Source: Granulosicoccaceae bacterium
GTDB taxonomy: Bacteria > Pseudomonadota > Gammaproteobacteria > Granulosicoccales > Granulosicoccaceae
Assembly (NCBI GenBank): GCA_020629835.1
Contig: JAHDCO010000012.1
Coordinates: 1-53,177 of the forward strand
Length of the DNA: 53,177 bases
Reading direction: 5' to 3'
The translations under genes were made by a program, and so were the position numbers. The first letter of the stretch is position 1, and every line of letters begins with the position of its first letter. Positions 26,038 to 33,780 of this stretch are shown in pieces. Under the pieces are notes generated by a model that was not told the DNA's origin, did no database searches, and worked only from the letters and a program-made list of their open reading frames with translations.

Positions 26038-27530
26038 AGGGCACCTGCGTCTTGTTTTTTACTTTCACCGGCATTTACTGTCTCAAAGTCCGGCACAACG
26101 TCACAAGCCCCGTCGTTACTGGCTCTCAGCGTTTTTAAGTCCGGCACATTCCTGTCATTTGTGCCGGATTGAATTTGGCTGATAGGTTGATCTGCTGCGG
26201 GTTGTGCCGGTGTGCCGGATAATTTGGGGGTATCGACACAATATCTTTGATACACCTCGTCAAACTTGTCTTTTTTGTACCCTTTGGCTGTCGCTTTACT
26301 GTTTGAAAATCGGCGTGATCCTGATACCAATGAAAACGGTTTAAGAAACTTGCTCAATGTGTAAGGGTTGATCCCTTTATCGCCACGCATTGAGGGCCAA
26401 GGTTTATCTGATAGGTCATTAAGTGCTTCGCAAAGATCTTTACTGAATATCGTTTTATTCCACTGCCTATCTGTCGCAATCTGGTTAATGTCTTTCAGCA
26501 GGGTCAGAGCCAAATCGTCATCATTACTATCTGTGTTCGTCAACACCTTCGCTGCGGTCCTTGCCAATTCGGGCCACTCTCCACCAATCACGTCAGCAAT
26601 CGTTATGAGTGCCCGCCAGTTGTCCTCGGCGCGGTCATTATTCAAGCAAGGCACGGCTGGGTCACATTCGAGAATCGCCGCTCTATTGTCCTCATGCCAG
26701 CGGACGCATTGACGGCGTAGCTTTTGATTATCTGCTCGTATGTCAATGGGCAACCGTTCTACAGTCTCGCTCGATAACTTGCGCATGAGCGGTACTGTGA
26801 TGCTCCGGTCTTGAATAGTCGGACTGAACGTACCGATCCTAAAAAGTGCCATCGGCGTCCAGGTTGAAAACATGGTCGGCTTGCGGTTGCCTGCATCGCC
26901 TTCAACACGTAAAACTGTGGCACCCGATCTTGTATGCCCACAATTGATGATGCCGCCAAGTTCAGAATTGCCATCAACAAAGGTATCGCACTCATCAATT
27001 AGTAATGTGGGCTGGCAATCATCTATCACCCGAAACAGCACCGCTGCCGTGACATTACTTGCGCTGAGAACTCTATTAGCAATTGCCGCCAGAACTTCGA
27101 GCAGTGTGGTCTTGCCGCATCGTGGTTGCGGCGACACTACCGATAGTTTTGGGAATAATCGGTGCTCATTAATGGTATATGTTGCAATCGCCCACAAAGT
27201 AAGCGCAACGTCTGCATAAGGTGGCAATGAACAGTAGCGGTTGAACAAACGTTTAATCGAGAATGCCAGCTCATCACCTGCAACCGGATCGGCCCACGCT
27301 GCTATACCGTCCAGCATTTCGCTTGAGCAATCAGTAACATCAGTGCTTTGTTCTTTAGCTCTCGCTCTATCTTTAACAAGTTTATCTAGCGCCGTAACTG
27401 ATATATCAATCTGTTTGGCTAGATCACTTCTCTCGCGCTGATACTCTATTGGATGCAAACCAGCGGCACGACTTATTAAACGATCAGCCTCATCTATTGC
27501 TAGCAGCGGCTTTGATTCAGATTCACTCAT
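26034..27530 (-). CDS. DUF3631-type P-loop ATPase (replication-associated)
   Basis: A 498-aa product. Walker A is PQPRCGKTTLLE (about 135-146) and Walker B is TLLIDECDTF (175-184), followed by GGIINCGHTRSGATVLRV and FSTWTPMALFRIG, the arrangement of DUF3631 proteins found at the C-terminus of phage and plasmid primase/helicases. No primase polymerase domain is fused in front; the first 100 residues are helical. It may need a separate primase or act as an element helicase or regulator. It overlaps both neighbours by 4 nt. Confidence 0.8.
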   Translation of the reverse strand: MSESESKPLLAIDEADRLISRAAGLHPIEYQRERSDLAKQIDISVTALDKLVKDRARAKEQSTDVTDCSSEMLDGIAAWADPVAGDELAFSIKRLFNRYCSLPPYADVALTLWAIATYTINEHRLFPKLSVVSPQPRCGKTTLLEVLAAIANRVLSASNVTAAVLFRVIDDCQPTLLIDECDTFVDGNSELGGIINCGHTRSGATVLRVEGDAGNRKPTMFSTWTPMALFRIGTFSPTIQDRSITVPLMRKLSSETVERLPIDIRADNQKLRRQCVRWHEDNRAAILECDPAVPCLNNDRAEDNWRALITIADVIGGEWPELARTAAKVLTNTDSNDDDLALTLLKDINQIATDRQWNKTIFSKDLCEALNDLSDKPWPSMRGDKGINPYTLSKFLKPFSLVSGSRRFSNSKATAKGYKKDKFDEVYQRYCVDTPKLSGTPAQPAADQPISQIQSGTNDRNVPDLKTLRASNDGACDVVPDFETVNAGESKKQDAGAL

Positions 27531-27724
27531 GCAGCCGACTCCAACAAAACCGCATCATCCATTCGCAGGGCAATCAGCTCGCAACGAATGTCGTGCAGCG
27601 ATTCAGGCTCAAGATTGAAAGCAGCTTCATTCAGTAATCGAGCGCGGGTCGTATCGTTGGATACGTGGGCAAACTCAGCTAAAAACATCACTAAGCGGTC
27701 GTAATTGGCTTGAAGGCGACTCAT
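27527..27724 (-). CDS. Hypothetical element protein
   Basis: A 65-aa helical product (MSRLQANYDRLVMFLAEFAH). It is coupled by 4-nt overlaps to the gene on either side, which supports its being real. No function recognised. Confidence 0.6.
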   Translation of the reverse strand: MSRLQANYDRLVMFLAEFAHVSNDTTRARLLNEAAFNLEPESLHDIRCELIALRMDDAVLLESAA

Positions 27725-28065
27725 TGACGACCACCAATTAAAGTGGTTGAACGAACGCCGTACTTATCAACGGATGCCATCACTCCGGTTGATAGGTCAA
27801 TGACGATTGCACGCAAGTCTGGAATTACTAACAAGGCCAGCGAATCAACACCGTGCAGTTTCTTACCCTGCAATTGATAGAGTTGACCTGGCTCAATGTG
27901 GGCTGGAGGTTCGCCCCTCATGTCTCTAACGAGTTGAATCGCCAAGCCTGTTAATGGTTTGCGTTTTTTATAAAGACGCTGCATTGATTTGATCTGCGCG
28001 TCAGTGGTTTGAGCTTTGTCTGATTTTGTGAACGGCACAGAAAGCCGTGTGTTATCATTCGACAT
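27721..28065 (-). CDS. Hypothetical element protein
   Basis: A 114-aa product with a basic N-terminal half (SMQRLYKKRKPLTGLAIQLV) and a beta-rich C-terminal half (LLVIPDLRAIVIDLSTGVMA). No family recognised. It starts the tightly coupled block that leads into the DUF3631 gene. Confidence 0.6.
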   Translation of the reverse strand: MSNDNTRLSVPFTKSDKAQTTDAQIKSMQRLYKKRKPLTGLAIQLVRDMRGEPPAHIEPGQLYQLQGKKLHGVDSLALLVIPDLRAIVIDLSTGVMASVDKYGVRSTTLIGGRQ

Positions 28066-28090
28066 ATATTGAATACCTTTATATGTAAAC

Positions 28091-28128
28091 GCCCTGCAAG
28101 CTCTGGTCAGCTTTTGGGGCTTTTTTTT
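28091..28128 (+). terminator. Plus-oriented terminator-like hairpin in a minus-strand gene train
   Basis: GCCC...GGGGC (28091-28094/28116-28120) encloses AAGCT/AGCTT with a 6-nt loop, followed by eight T on the plus strand. The flanking genes all run on the minus strand, so it may block antisense transcription, or the structure may act in the minus-strand leader of the gene at 28065. Confidence 0.45.
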
Positions 28129-28146
28129 GGGTGAGGGGTTTAGGCT

Positions 28147-28425
28147 TTAAGCCGCGGTTTGTGGCAGTTGAACTGAGGCCATACGGTGCGCAATGGCTGA
28201 TTCAGTTGCCACTTCAAAACGTCGTCCACGCTTAATCCAGACAAGGTTATGCCTGCCTGTGCATTTCCAAACATTGAGAGTCTTGGGGTTTTCAATTCCG
28301 AAGAATTTTTGGGCTTGCTCTAAGGAAAGGCTAGCCGGTAGGGTTTCTGCCTCGCATTCGCACAGCTGAGCTAGTTCGCGACGGGTGGCTGATTCAATTG
28401 CACTTAAATAATCGTTGCTTGTCAT
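28147..28425 (-). CDS. Small DNA-binding protein, AlpA/excisionase-like
   Basis: A 92-aa product. LSLEQAQKFFGIENPKTLNV, then WKCTGRHNLVWIKRGRRFEVA, then an acidic/Ala C-terminus. This reads like a winged-helix MerR/Xis-type domain, in which a helix-turn-helix is followed by a short wing with basic residues. Its place two genes from the integrase suits an excisionase or a regulator. The assignment is tentative. Confidence 0.55.
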   Translation of the reverse strand: MTSNDYLSAIESATRRELAQLCECEAETLPASLSLEQAQKFFGIENPKTLNVWKCTGRHNLVWIKRGRRFEVATESAIAHRMASVQLPQTAA

Positions 28426-28476
28426 TCGTTTGTTCCGAGTTAATTCTCAGGACAAACGATAAATACTCGTTAAACC

Positions 28477-29016
28477 TCAGTCACCGTCAACAATCAATCC
28501 CATTATTGAAGGCAAATGTTTTGGGTTGTTATCTATTGATGCATCATTCGGAATTACCCCTTGGGCAATGTCATGCATATACTTGGCTTGTGCCCCATGT
28601 TTACGATAAGCGCGCTCCACTGTTGATTTCGACGCGCCCGTATCTTTAATCACTTGTTCTATGGCGTTGGTTTTATTTAATTTTTTGCGCCTCATTAGGC
28701 TTTCAACTGAGAATGCGATCTCCCTTAAATTGCCAGTTGTGCCTTTTGTGCGGCCTGATTTCCTACTTGTGATAGGTAGGTGCTTATTAATCAGCTTATC
28801 GCGGTTTGCGATGCCTCGTCCTTCGGATTGATTCACTTCTGCGAGTATGTCCTTAAATGACTGAGCAAGATATTCCATAGTCTCGGGTGCTTCGCGTCCA
28901 GACTCATGCGCACAGATGAATCGCCACATATGCCATAAGCCCTTGGGCATTTCATCGTCATATCCATTAGCGCGGTCAAATATATCTGGTTCGGCTGGTA
29001 GAGGCTCTTTGCTCAT
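28477..29016 (-). CDS. Helix-turn-helix element protein
   Basis: A 179-aa product. Near residues 120-155 there is a resolvase-like HTH (KTNAIEQVIKDTGASKSTVE, RAYRKHG). The N-terminal half is acidic and Trp/His-rich (MPKGLWHMWRFICAHESG) and unassigned. The start overlaps the integrase stop by 4 nt, so it is made with the integrase and may regulate it or help direct recombination. Confidence 0.65.
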   Translation of the reverse strand: MSKEPLPAEPDIFDRANGYDDEMPKGLWHMWRFICAHESGREAPETMEYLAQSFKDILAEVNQSEGRGIANRDKLINKHLPITSRKSGRTKGTTGNLREIAFSVESLMRRKKLNKTNAIEQVIKDTGASKSTVERAYRKHGAQAKYMHDIAQGVIPNDASIDNNPKHLPSIMGLIVDGD

Positions 29017-30311
29017 TTAACCGCCTCCAACTGGACTACCTTCTTATCCGTCCAATCAATACCGCCTAGTTCTAACAATTTGTCAGTAATTCGTTGCTGG
29101 TATTTTCGCTTCTGGTCGATTGGCAGTGCGGTGTAGTGTCTCGCCGTTACATCGTTCTTGTCGGGTGCGTGGTTCATCAGCGCCTTACGCATTGCATCAG
29201 GTATTTCACACTGCCATATGGCTAGATTGCTGAACGATCTGCGAAGGTCATGCACTGTGACGCTGGTTCCAGCTCGATCATTGACACTCGCGACCGCTTT
29301 TTTTGGTTCTTCAATGTGACCAGACCGACCAGTGCCAGGAAATACGAAATCCGTTGTATTCCCTTTGTTTCGATTGCCGATCAGTTCGAGCATGTAATCG
29401 CTCATCGGAATATCAATAGGCTTACCGTTTTTCGTATCGACCGAATCCAGACGAATAATGCGCCGCTTGATGTCGATTTGATCCCAGCGAAGTGAAGCCG
29501 CTTCACGCCGCCGCATACCAGTGAACAAAACCAGTTTCAGGTAATCGCGGGTGATTGGGCTTTGCAGCTCGTCAACTGCTGACAACCATGTAGCGATCTG
29601 GTCAGGCTCTAGGTATCCAGCTCGGGGCTTCTCTTCGACCATTTGAATGCCTGCAAACGGGTTGTAGATAAATTCGCCACTTTGCTGCTTTCGGCTTATC
29701 TCAATCTGGTGGGCGTAGGCAGCACCAAGACACCGTACCGCTGAGTTCGCGCTGCTTACTGAATACTTTGATGCTTTGGAGTACCACGATTCGACCATGC
29801 TGGAATCGAGAGACTTGGCAGCCTTTCCAGCCCAGCCCCGAGCGGGTTTTGTGTATCGCTTTCCATTTGGTTTGGGCTTAGGGGTGTCTGCGGAAAAGTG
29901 TATTGCGAATGAGCGTTCATAGTTTCGGCGGGTGGTTTCCCGTATAGGTTTCTTCGCTCTGTTGGAAGCATGGTCTAAATACTGACTAAACACTTCCTGC
30001 AAACTCAGGCCCTTGGCTCGTGCGGCCTTTTTTTCCTGATTCGGGTCGATGCCATCGTTAAACGCTGCAATTAGGTTTTGCGCTCTTTGCCGCGCTTGTT
30101 CGATTGGGTAGGGGTACGTGGCGATTCTTACGCGCCGCTTTGTGCCGTTGACTTTCTTTTCTAGGTAGAAGGTTTTCGACTGTTGGCCGACTCTTAGCAC
30201 CAGCCCTTTGACGCTGGCTCGTGCGCCTGAATCTTTGTAGCTCACACGCCCTTGCTCGGGGTACGGTAGTGCTTCTATCGCGCTTTTGGTGAAGTTCAAT
30301 TCAGTTGCCAT
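29013..30311 (-). CDS. Tyrosine recombinase/integrase, DUF4102 arm-binding type
   Basis: A full-length 432-aa P4-like integrase. The N-terminal DUF4102 arm-binding domain has YKDSGARASVKGLVLRVG and an AFNDGIDP segment. The catalytic set is complete: Arg267 (TGMRRRE), Lys293 (DTKNGKP), His353/Arg356 (VHDLRRSF), His380 (LMNHAP) and nucleophile Tyr392 (ARHYTAL). It is transcribed from the attR end inward and heads the minus-strand gene train. Such integrases typically use the 3' ends of tRNA genes, which agrees with the duplicated tRNA(Met) end. Confidence 0.95.
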   Translation of the reverse strand: MATELNFTKSAIEALPYPEQGRVSYKDSGARASVKGLVLRVGQQSKTFYLEKKVNGTKRRVRIATYPYPIEQARQRAQNLIAAFNDGIDPNQEKKAARAKGLSLQEVFSQYLDHASNRAKKPIRETTRRNYERSFAIHFSADTPKPKPNGKRYTKPARGWAGKAAKSLDSSMVESWYSKASKYSVSSANSAVRCLGAAYAHQIEISRKQQSGEFIYNPFAGIQMVEEKPRAGYLEPDQIATWLSAVDELQSPITRDYLKLVLFTGMRRREAASLRWDQIDIKRRIIRLDSVDTKNGKPIDIPMSDYMLELIGNRNKGNTTDFVFPGTGRSGHIEEPKKAVASVNDRAGTSVTVHDLRRSFSNLAIWQCEIPDAMRKALMNHAPDKNDVTARHYTALPIDQKRKYQQRITDKLLELGGIDWTDKKVVQLEAVK

Positions 30312-30331
30312 CGTTCATCCTGTCTATGCGC

Positions 30332-30361
30332 TGGGCCACCCTGGGCCACCAATGGGCCACC
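30332..30361 (+). repeat. Candidate integrase arm sites, attR side (TGGGCCACC x3)
   Basis: Three direct copies at 30332-30340, 30342-30350 and 30353-30361, immediately upstream of the integrase start and 142 nt inside attR. They have the same orientation and sequence as the two copies near attL. Binding there could also repress the integrase promoter. Confidence 0.6.
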
Positions 30362-30502
30362 GCTCGGATTAACCGGCATTGCGTGACGTTAAACAGAATT
30401 ATACTTTAAGTAACTGAAATGAATGGATAAAGGGGTGTTTTATTGTATTTGGTTAATTTCAGATAACCGCACGTAAGTTATTGATAATTAAATGAGCGTA
30501 AA

Positions 30503-30553
30503 ACTCATAATGTTGGGGTCCCTAGTTCGAATCTAGGTGTAGCCACCATTTTT
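30503..30553 (+). repeat. attR: distal copy of the 51-bp tRNA(Met) end
   Basis: Perfect copy of 17147-17197, covering half of the anticodon loop through CCA plus five T. The 5' half of the tRNA is absent, so this is not a functional gene. It marks the right boundary of the element; sequence beyond it should be the original flank of tRNA(Met). Confidence 0.92.
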
Positions 30554-30580
30554 CCCCTCCTTCTAAGCGAACCAATCTCA

Positions 30581-30596
30581 CTCTACACGTGTAGAG
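30581..30596. repeat. 16-bp perfect palindrome
   Basis: CTCTACACGTGTAGAG lies 28 nt outside attR. It could be a protein-binding site; no gene partner is evident. Confidence 0.5.
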
Positions 30597-30669
30597 TCGC
30601 GCGATTCTCTCCCCTTTAACGGCGTTACCCACTTAACGGGGAAACATACTCACTCGTTCTTCGTAGCTC

Positions 30670-30783
30670 GCCTCTGCGCAGTGGCAAACCCAGCCAGTGG
30701 GCGCCATGAATACGTCCATGTAGGCTTCGCGGCGGCATCCTTGCGGCCGAGACCACTGGCTGGGTTTACCAATACGCAGAGGC
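30670..30783. repeat. Long imperfect inverted repeat, REP/MITE-like
   Basis: Two 31-nt arms (30670-30700 and 30753-30783) are complementary at 27 of 31 positions, enclosing about 52 nt that includes GGCTTCGCGGCGGCATCC. Intergenic sequences with this kind of centre recur in marine gammaproteobacteria as I recall. It lies 3' of the lysR gene and may also serve as a terminator or a target for nested insertion. Confidence 0.65.
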
Positions 30784-30859
30784 TATTGAGTCACCGGGTT
30801 CGTTATTGAAAACTTCCCTTGAATTCTGATGTTGCCGGTTGAAAAGGAAGGGCCATAAC

Positions 30860-31774
30860 TTATGGCAGAAACGATTCCCAGCTTGGGTCGTTCGATAATC
30901 GATCTGCCAAGAAGTCAATGAAGCGTCGGGACTTTGCCGAAAGGAATCGGCTTTCAGGGTATACAACATAAATAGACGCTTCGAACCATTGGTACTCGGT
31001 TAGCACCGGTTGTAATAACCCCTGTTCGATTGCCGAATGCACGATGAAGCTGGGTTCACATAAAACACCCAAACCGGCAACTGCGGCTTCCCTTAACGAA
31101 TCGCCGTTTGTGGAAGTTAATCGTGTGTTGAGACTGACTTTGCCGTGACGCCCATTGGGGCTAACGAATTTCCACACGGATGAATTAGGAATATTTCCGT
31201 AACAAAGTCCGGGTAGTGCGGCTAAATCACCCGGTTTCGTCGGGTAACCATGTGCGTTAAAGAACGTAGGTGCGCCACACACCACATAGCGTACATCAAT
31301 TAACTTTCGTGCTTTGAGCGTTGAATCTTCCAAGGTTCCAATGCGGATAGCAAGATCGAACCCGTCTTCTATTAAGTTCACGCGTTTATCGTTTAGGTCC
31401 AGTTCGACTCGTATATCGGGGTACGCCACCATAAATTCTGACAGTGCCGGTGAGAGATGTGAGATACCGAAACTGAGCGGAGCGGCGACTCGTAATACGC
31501 CTTTTAACGACTGAGTTAACTGCGTGACTTCGGCTTTAGCTTCGTCCAACGCGCTGAGTATGCGTAGGCTTCTTTCGTAAAGGACCTGACCTTCTTCGGT
31601 AAGCTGCATGGAACGTGTGGTGCGCTTCAATAAACTCACGCCTAATCGGCTTTCCAGATCTTTCATACGTCGAGATATGCCGGAGACCGCAACGCCTCTC
31701 ACGCTGGCGGCGCGGGTTGCAGAGCCTGAGTCCACTAGTTGCACAAAGGTTCTGATCTCTTCAAGTTCACTCAT
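30860..31774 (-). CDS. LysR-family transcriptional regulator
   Basis: A 304-aa product. The N-terminal winged HTH (FVQLVDSGSATRAASVRGVA, SGISRRMKDLESRLGVSLLK) is followed by the effector-binding domain (LRVAAPLSFGISHLSPALSE). It is close to the subgroup that represses or activates divergently placed oxidoreductases. It is divergent from the azoreductase gene across 108 bp, where a clear inverted-repeat operator is seen, so regulation of that gene and of itself is likely. Confidence 0.92.
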   Translation of the reverse strand: MSELEEIRTFVQLVDSGSATRAASVRGVAVSGISRRMKDLESRLGVSLLKRTTRSMQLTEEGQVLYERSLRILSALDEAKAEVTQLTQSLKGVLRVAAPLSFGISHLSPALSEFMVAYPDIRVELDLNDKRVNLIEDGFDLAIRIGTLEDSTLKARKLIDVRYVVCGAPTFFNAHGYPTKPGDLAALPGLCYGNIPNSSVWKFVSPNGRHGKVSLNTRLTSTNGDSLREAAVAGLGVLCEPSFIVHSAIEQGLLQPVLTEYQWFEASIYVVYPESRFLSAKSRRFIDFLADRLSNDPSWESFLP

Positions 31775-31783
31775 AACTGGAAT

Positions 31784-31810
31784 ATTTCTGAAATACAGAA
31801 ATCAAATTTC
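31784..31810. promoter_or_regulatory. Probable LysR operator between lysR and azoreductase gene
   Basis: ATTTCTG-N5-CAGAAAT (31784-31802) is a perfect 7-bp inverted repeat of the LysR T-N11-A kind. It overlaps a second one, GAAAT-CAA-ATTTC (31798-31810). It is 9 nt from the lysR start and about 70-100 nt before the azoreductase start. Confidence 0.7.
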
Positions 31811-31882
31811 TATTATTGTCTGTTTTTTCTGAATGGTGAAATAATATAGCATTCGCTCATCCATTGAAAACAACACGAACCC

Positions 31883-32473
31883 ATGAGTAAAAAACTACTT
31901 TGTGTAAACAGCAGCATGCGGGTGGAAGCGTCCCGTAGTCGAGCGTTGACTTCATCTGTTGTGACACACCTGGCGCAGCGCCATACCGACTTATCTGTGA
32001 TTCAAAGAGATTTATCCGAAGGCATCGAATTCATAGATTCAAAGTGGATAGAGGCAAACTTCACCGCACCCGATGCTCGCTCACCGGAACATCAACAGAT
32101 ATTGTCGTACTCCGATGTACTGTTTAACGAATTGCAGGAAGCGGATTTTTTGGTCGTTGGTGCGCCCATATATAACTTCGGCGTGCCTGCGGCATTGAAG
32201 GCATGGATTGATATGGTCGTGCGGGCAAAAGAGGCGTTCACTTACACAGATAACGGACCGACTGGATTGTTAAAAGGGAAACGTGCCTACGTGGTTGTGA
32301 CGTCCGGTGGAACGAAAGCGGGTAGTGATGTTGACTATGCATGGCCGTATCTGAAACACATATTGAGCTTCGTTGGTATTACAGACGTCGTTTTAATCGA
32401 TAGTGATTTAGCAGGCATTGACGCCGCTACCGGTAATGCAAATGCGCTCAAGAAAATCGAGCAACTGACTTGA
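31883..32473 (+). CDS. azoR: FMN-dependent NADH-azoreductase / quinone reductase
   Basis: A 196-aa flavodoxin-like enzyme that passes two electrons from NAD(P)H to quinones or azo compounds. The phosphate loop for FMN is VNSSMRVEASRSRAL, and VVGAPIYNFGVPAALKAWID with FTYTDNGPTGLLKGK are family blocks that match AzoR. Expression is probably controlled by the divergent LysR regulator. Substrate in vivo is unknown; quinone/electrophile detoxification is likely. Confidence 0.88.
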   Translation: MSKKLLCVNSSMRVEASRSRALTSSVVTHLAQRHTDLSVIQRDLSEGIEFIDSKWIEANFTAPDARSPEHQQILSYSDVLFNELQEADFLVVGAPIYNFGVPAALKAWIDMVVRAKEAFTYTDNGPTGLLKGKRAYVVVTSGGTKAGSDVDYAWPYLKHILSFVGITDVVLIDSDLAGIDAATGNANALKKIEQLT

Positions 32474-32666
32474 GGTGTTTAAGTTAAACCACTAATGGCA
32501 CGTTGGATTTTGTATATATATGACTGTAATCAATTCGCAATTCTGGCAATACCAATTTCTTAGGAACAAGTTTGTAAACACAAATCGTCTGAGCCTTTTT
32601 TAGCATAGAGAAAAGTGCTACAACGCAGTCTATTGCAACAGTAGCAACCAAGCTTGACGGGTCTAG

Positions 32667-33644
32667 ATGAAACTCACCTCACAGCAAAAGCAAGATTTTG
32701 AACGCGACGGATTTCTGGTCGTCAATGACGTGCTGGATGAAGCCAGTCGACAACCCTTGTTCAATGAATACGCTCAAGTGGTTAACGAGGTTGCTCGTAA
32801 CCGTGGTTTGATGACTGAGGACTGGTCGTCAATGAGTTTTGAACAGCGCTTTACGCACCTTGTGGCTAACGACCCGGACGCGTACGAATATTTGGACATT
32901 ACCTTACCGCTCAAAAACGATTTATCCATAGAGTCTGGAATGCACGCTGGGCCAGCTGTTTTTGGGCTACTGACTCATCCAGCGATTCTTGATATCGCTG
33001 AATCCATACTCGGTCCTGAGATAGTTTCTAATCCGGTTCAGCACGTTCGTATTAAACCGCCTGAAAGTGCTCTGAACGCCGCTGGCAAGGGCAATTCAAA
33101 TATGGGGCGAACGGGCTGGCATCAGGATGCCGCGGTTGTGCTGGAACATGCCGAAGTATCTCCCATACTGACTGTGTGGGTTGCCATGACGGATGCCACA
33201 CCGGAAATGGGATGTATGCAAGCGGTGGCTGGTAGTCATCAATGGAAGGACTTAGGAAAACACTGCCCGGGGCGTATGGGTAAGGGCGAAATTTATATTC
33301 CTCCTGCTTTGGTTGCAGACTACTCCACAGTAGATCTGGCAGTGCAGGCAGGCGGTGTGGTGTTGCTACACAGGAATACATGGCATGGTGCCGGGCCAAA
33401 CCTTACCGAAAACATCCGCTGGAGCTTTGATTTACGTTTCCAACCGCCCCAATACCCAACCGGTCGTGAATGCTTCCCTGAATTTCTTGCGCGTTCCAGC
33501 GCCCGCCCGTCTGAAGTCATGACATCGGTTCACGCGTGGCAACAGGAATGGCAGGAGGCTCGCGAGAGTATTGCATCTGGCCGAACCAAGGCCATCTTCA
33601 ATGAGCGCTGGGAAACGAATGGTCAGGATCCGTTATGCGCTTGA
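32667..33644 (+). CDS. Phytanoyl-CoA dioxygenase (PhyH) family enzyme
   Basis: A 325-aa 2-oxoglutarate/Fe(II) oxygenase. The iron triad is visible as His152-x-Asp154 (GWHQDAAVV) and His240 (RNTWHGAGPN), with Arg251 placed to bind 2-oxoglutarate. The N-terminal pattern FERDGFLVVNDVLDEAS is typical of PhyH proteins. The next gene encodes a MIOX/PhnZ-like HD protein, the partner arrangement of PhnY-PhnZ and TmpA-TmpB, which oxidise phosphonates. Hydroxylation of an organophosphonate is therefore a reasonable but unproven role; other PhyH substrates are possible. Confidence 0.85.
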   Translation: MKLTSQQKQDFERDGFLVVNDVLDEASRQPLFNEYAQVVNEVARNRGLMTEDWSSMSFEQRFTHLVANDPDAYEYLDITLPLKNDLSIESGMHAGPAVFGLLTHPAILDIAESILGPEIVSNPVQHVRIKPPESALNAAGKGNSNMGRTGWHQDAAVVLEHAEVSPILTVWVAMTDATPEMGCMQAVAGSHQWKDLGKHCPGRMGKGEIYIPPALVADYSTVDLAVQAGGVVLLHRNTWHGAGPNLTENIRWSFDLRFQPPQYPTGRECFPEFLARSSARPSEVMTSVHAWQQEWQEARESIASGRTKAIFNERWETNGQDPLCA

Positions 33645-33780
33645 TCGTATCTGCTTTACACTGATTCCCGCCAGATTGCTGGCGGTACGAATTGAAGACT
33701 GCTAGCGGTTATCCAGGAATTTTCGCGTTGTTAAAAATAGCCACTACAAAAACTTCAAAACTTCAAAACCGAGAAACCTG

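Larger units (their letters stand above)
17147..30553. mobile_element. Integrative element in tRNA(Met), about 13.4 kb
   Basis: Boundaries are set by a perfect 51-bp direct repeat derived from the tRNA(Met) 3' end. A complete tyrosine integrase (29013-30311) lies just inside the distal copy and is transcribed inward. Gene content differs sharply from the flanks: no housekeeping genes, many short hypotheticals, HTH proteins, a DUF3631 ATPase, ParB-like remnants and a cargo module at the tRNA side. No capsid, tail, portal, terminase, relaxase or conjugation gene is recognisable, so it is not a complete prophage or conjugative element; a satellite-like or mobilisable island is more likely. Confidence 0.9.
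30312..30859. other. Intergenic: attR region and REP-like repeat, no gene
   Basis: About 550 bp holding, in order, three TGGGCCACC repeats, the presumed integrase promoter, the attR copy, a 16-bp perfect palindrome and a long imperfect inverted repeat. I see no convincing coding region. Confidence 0.6.

Noticed and set aside
17198-30502. Complete prophage
   Set aside because: No terminase, portal, capsid, tail or lysis gene is recognisable.
30503-30553. Second tRNA(Met)
   Set aside because: Only the 3' part is present; it is the attR copy.
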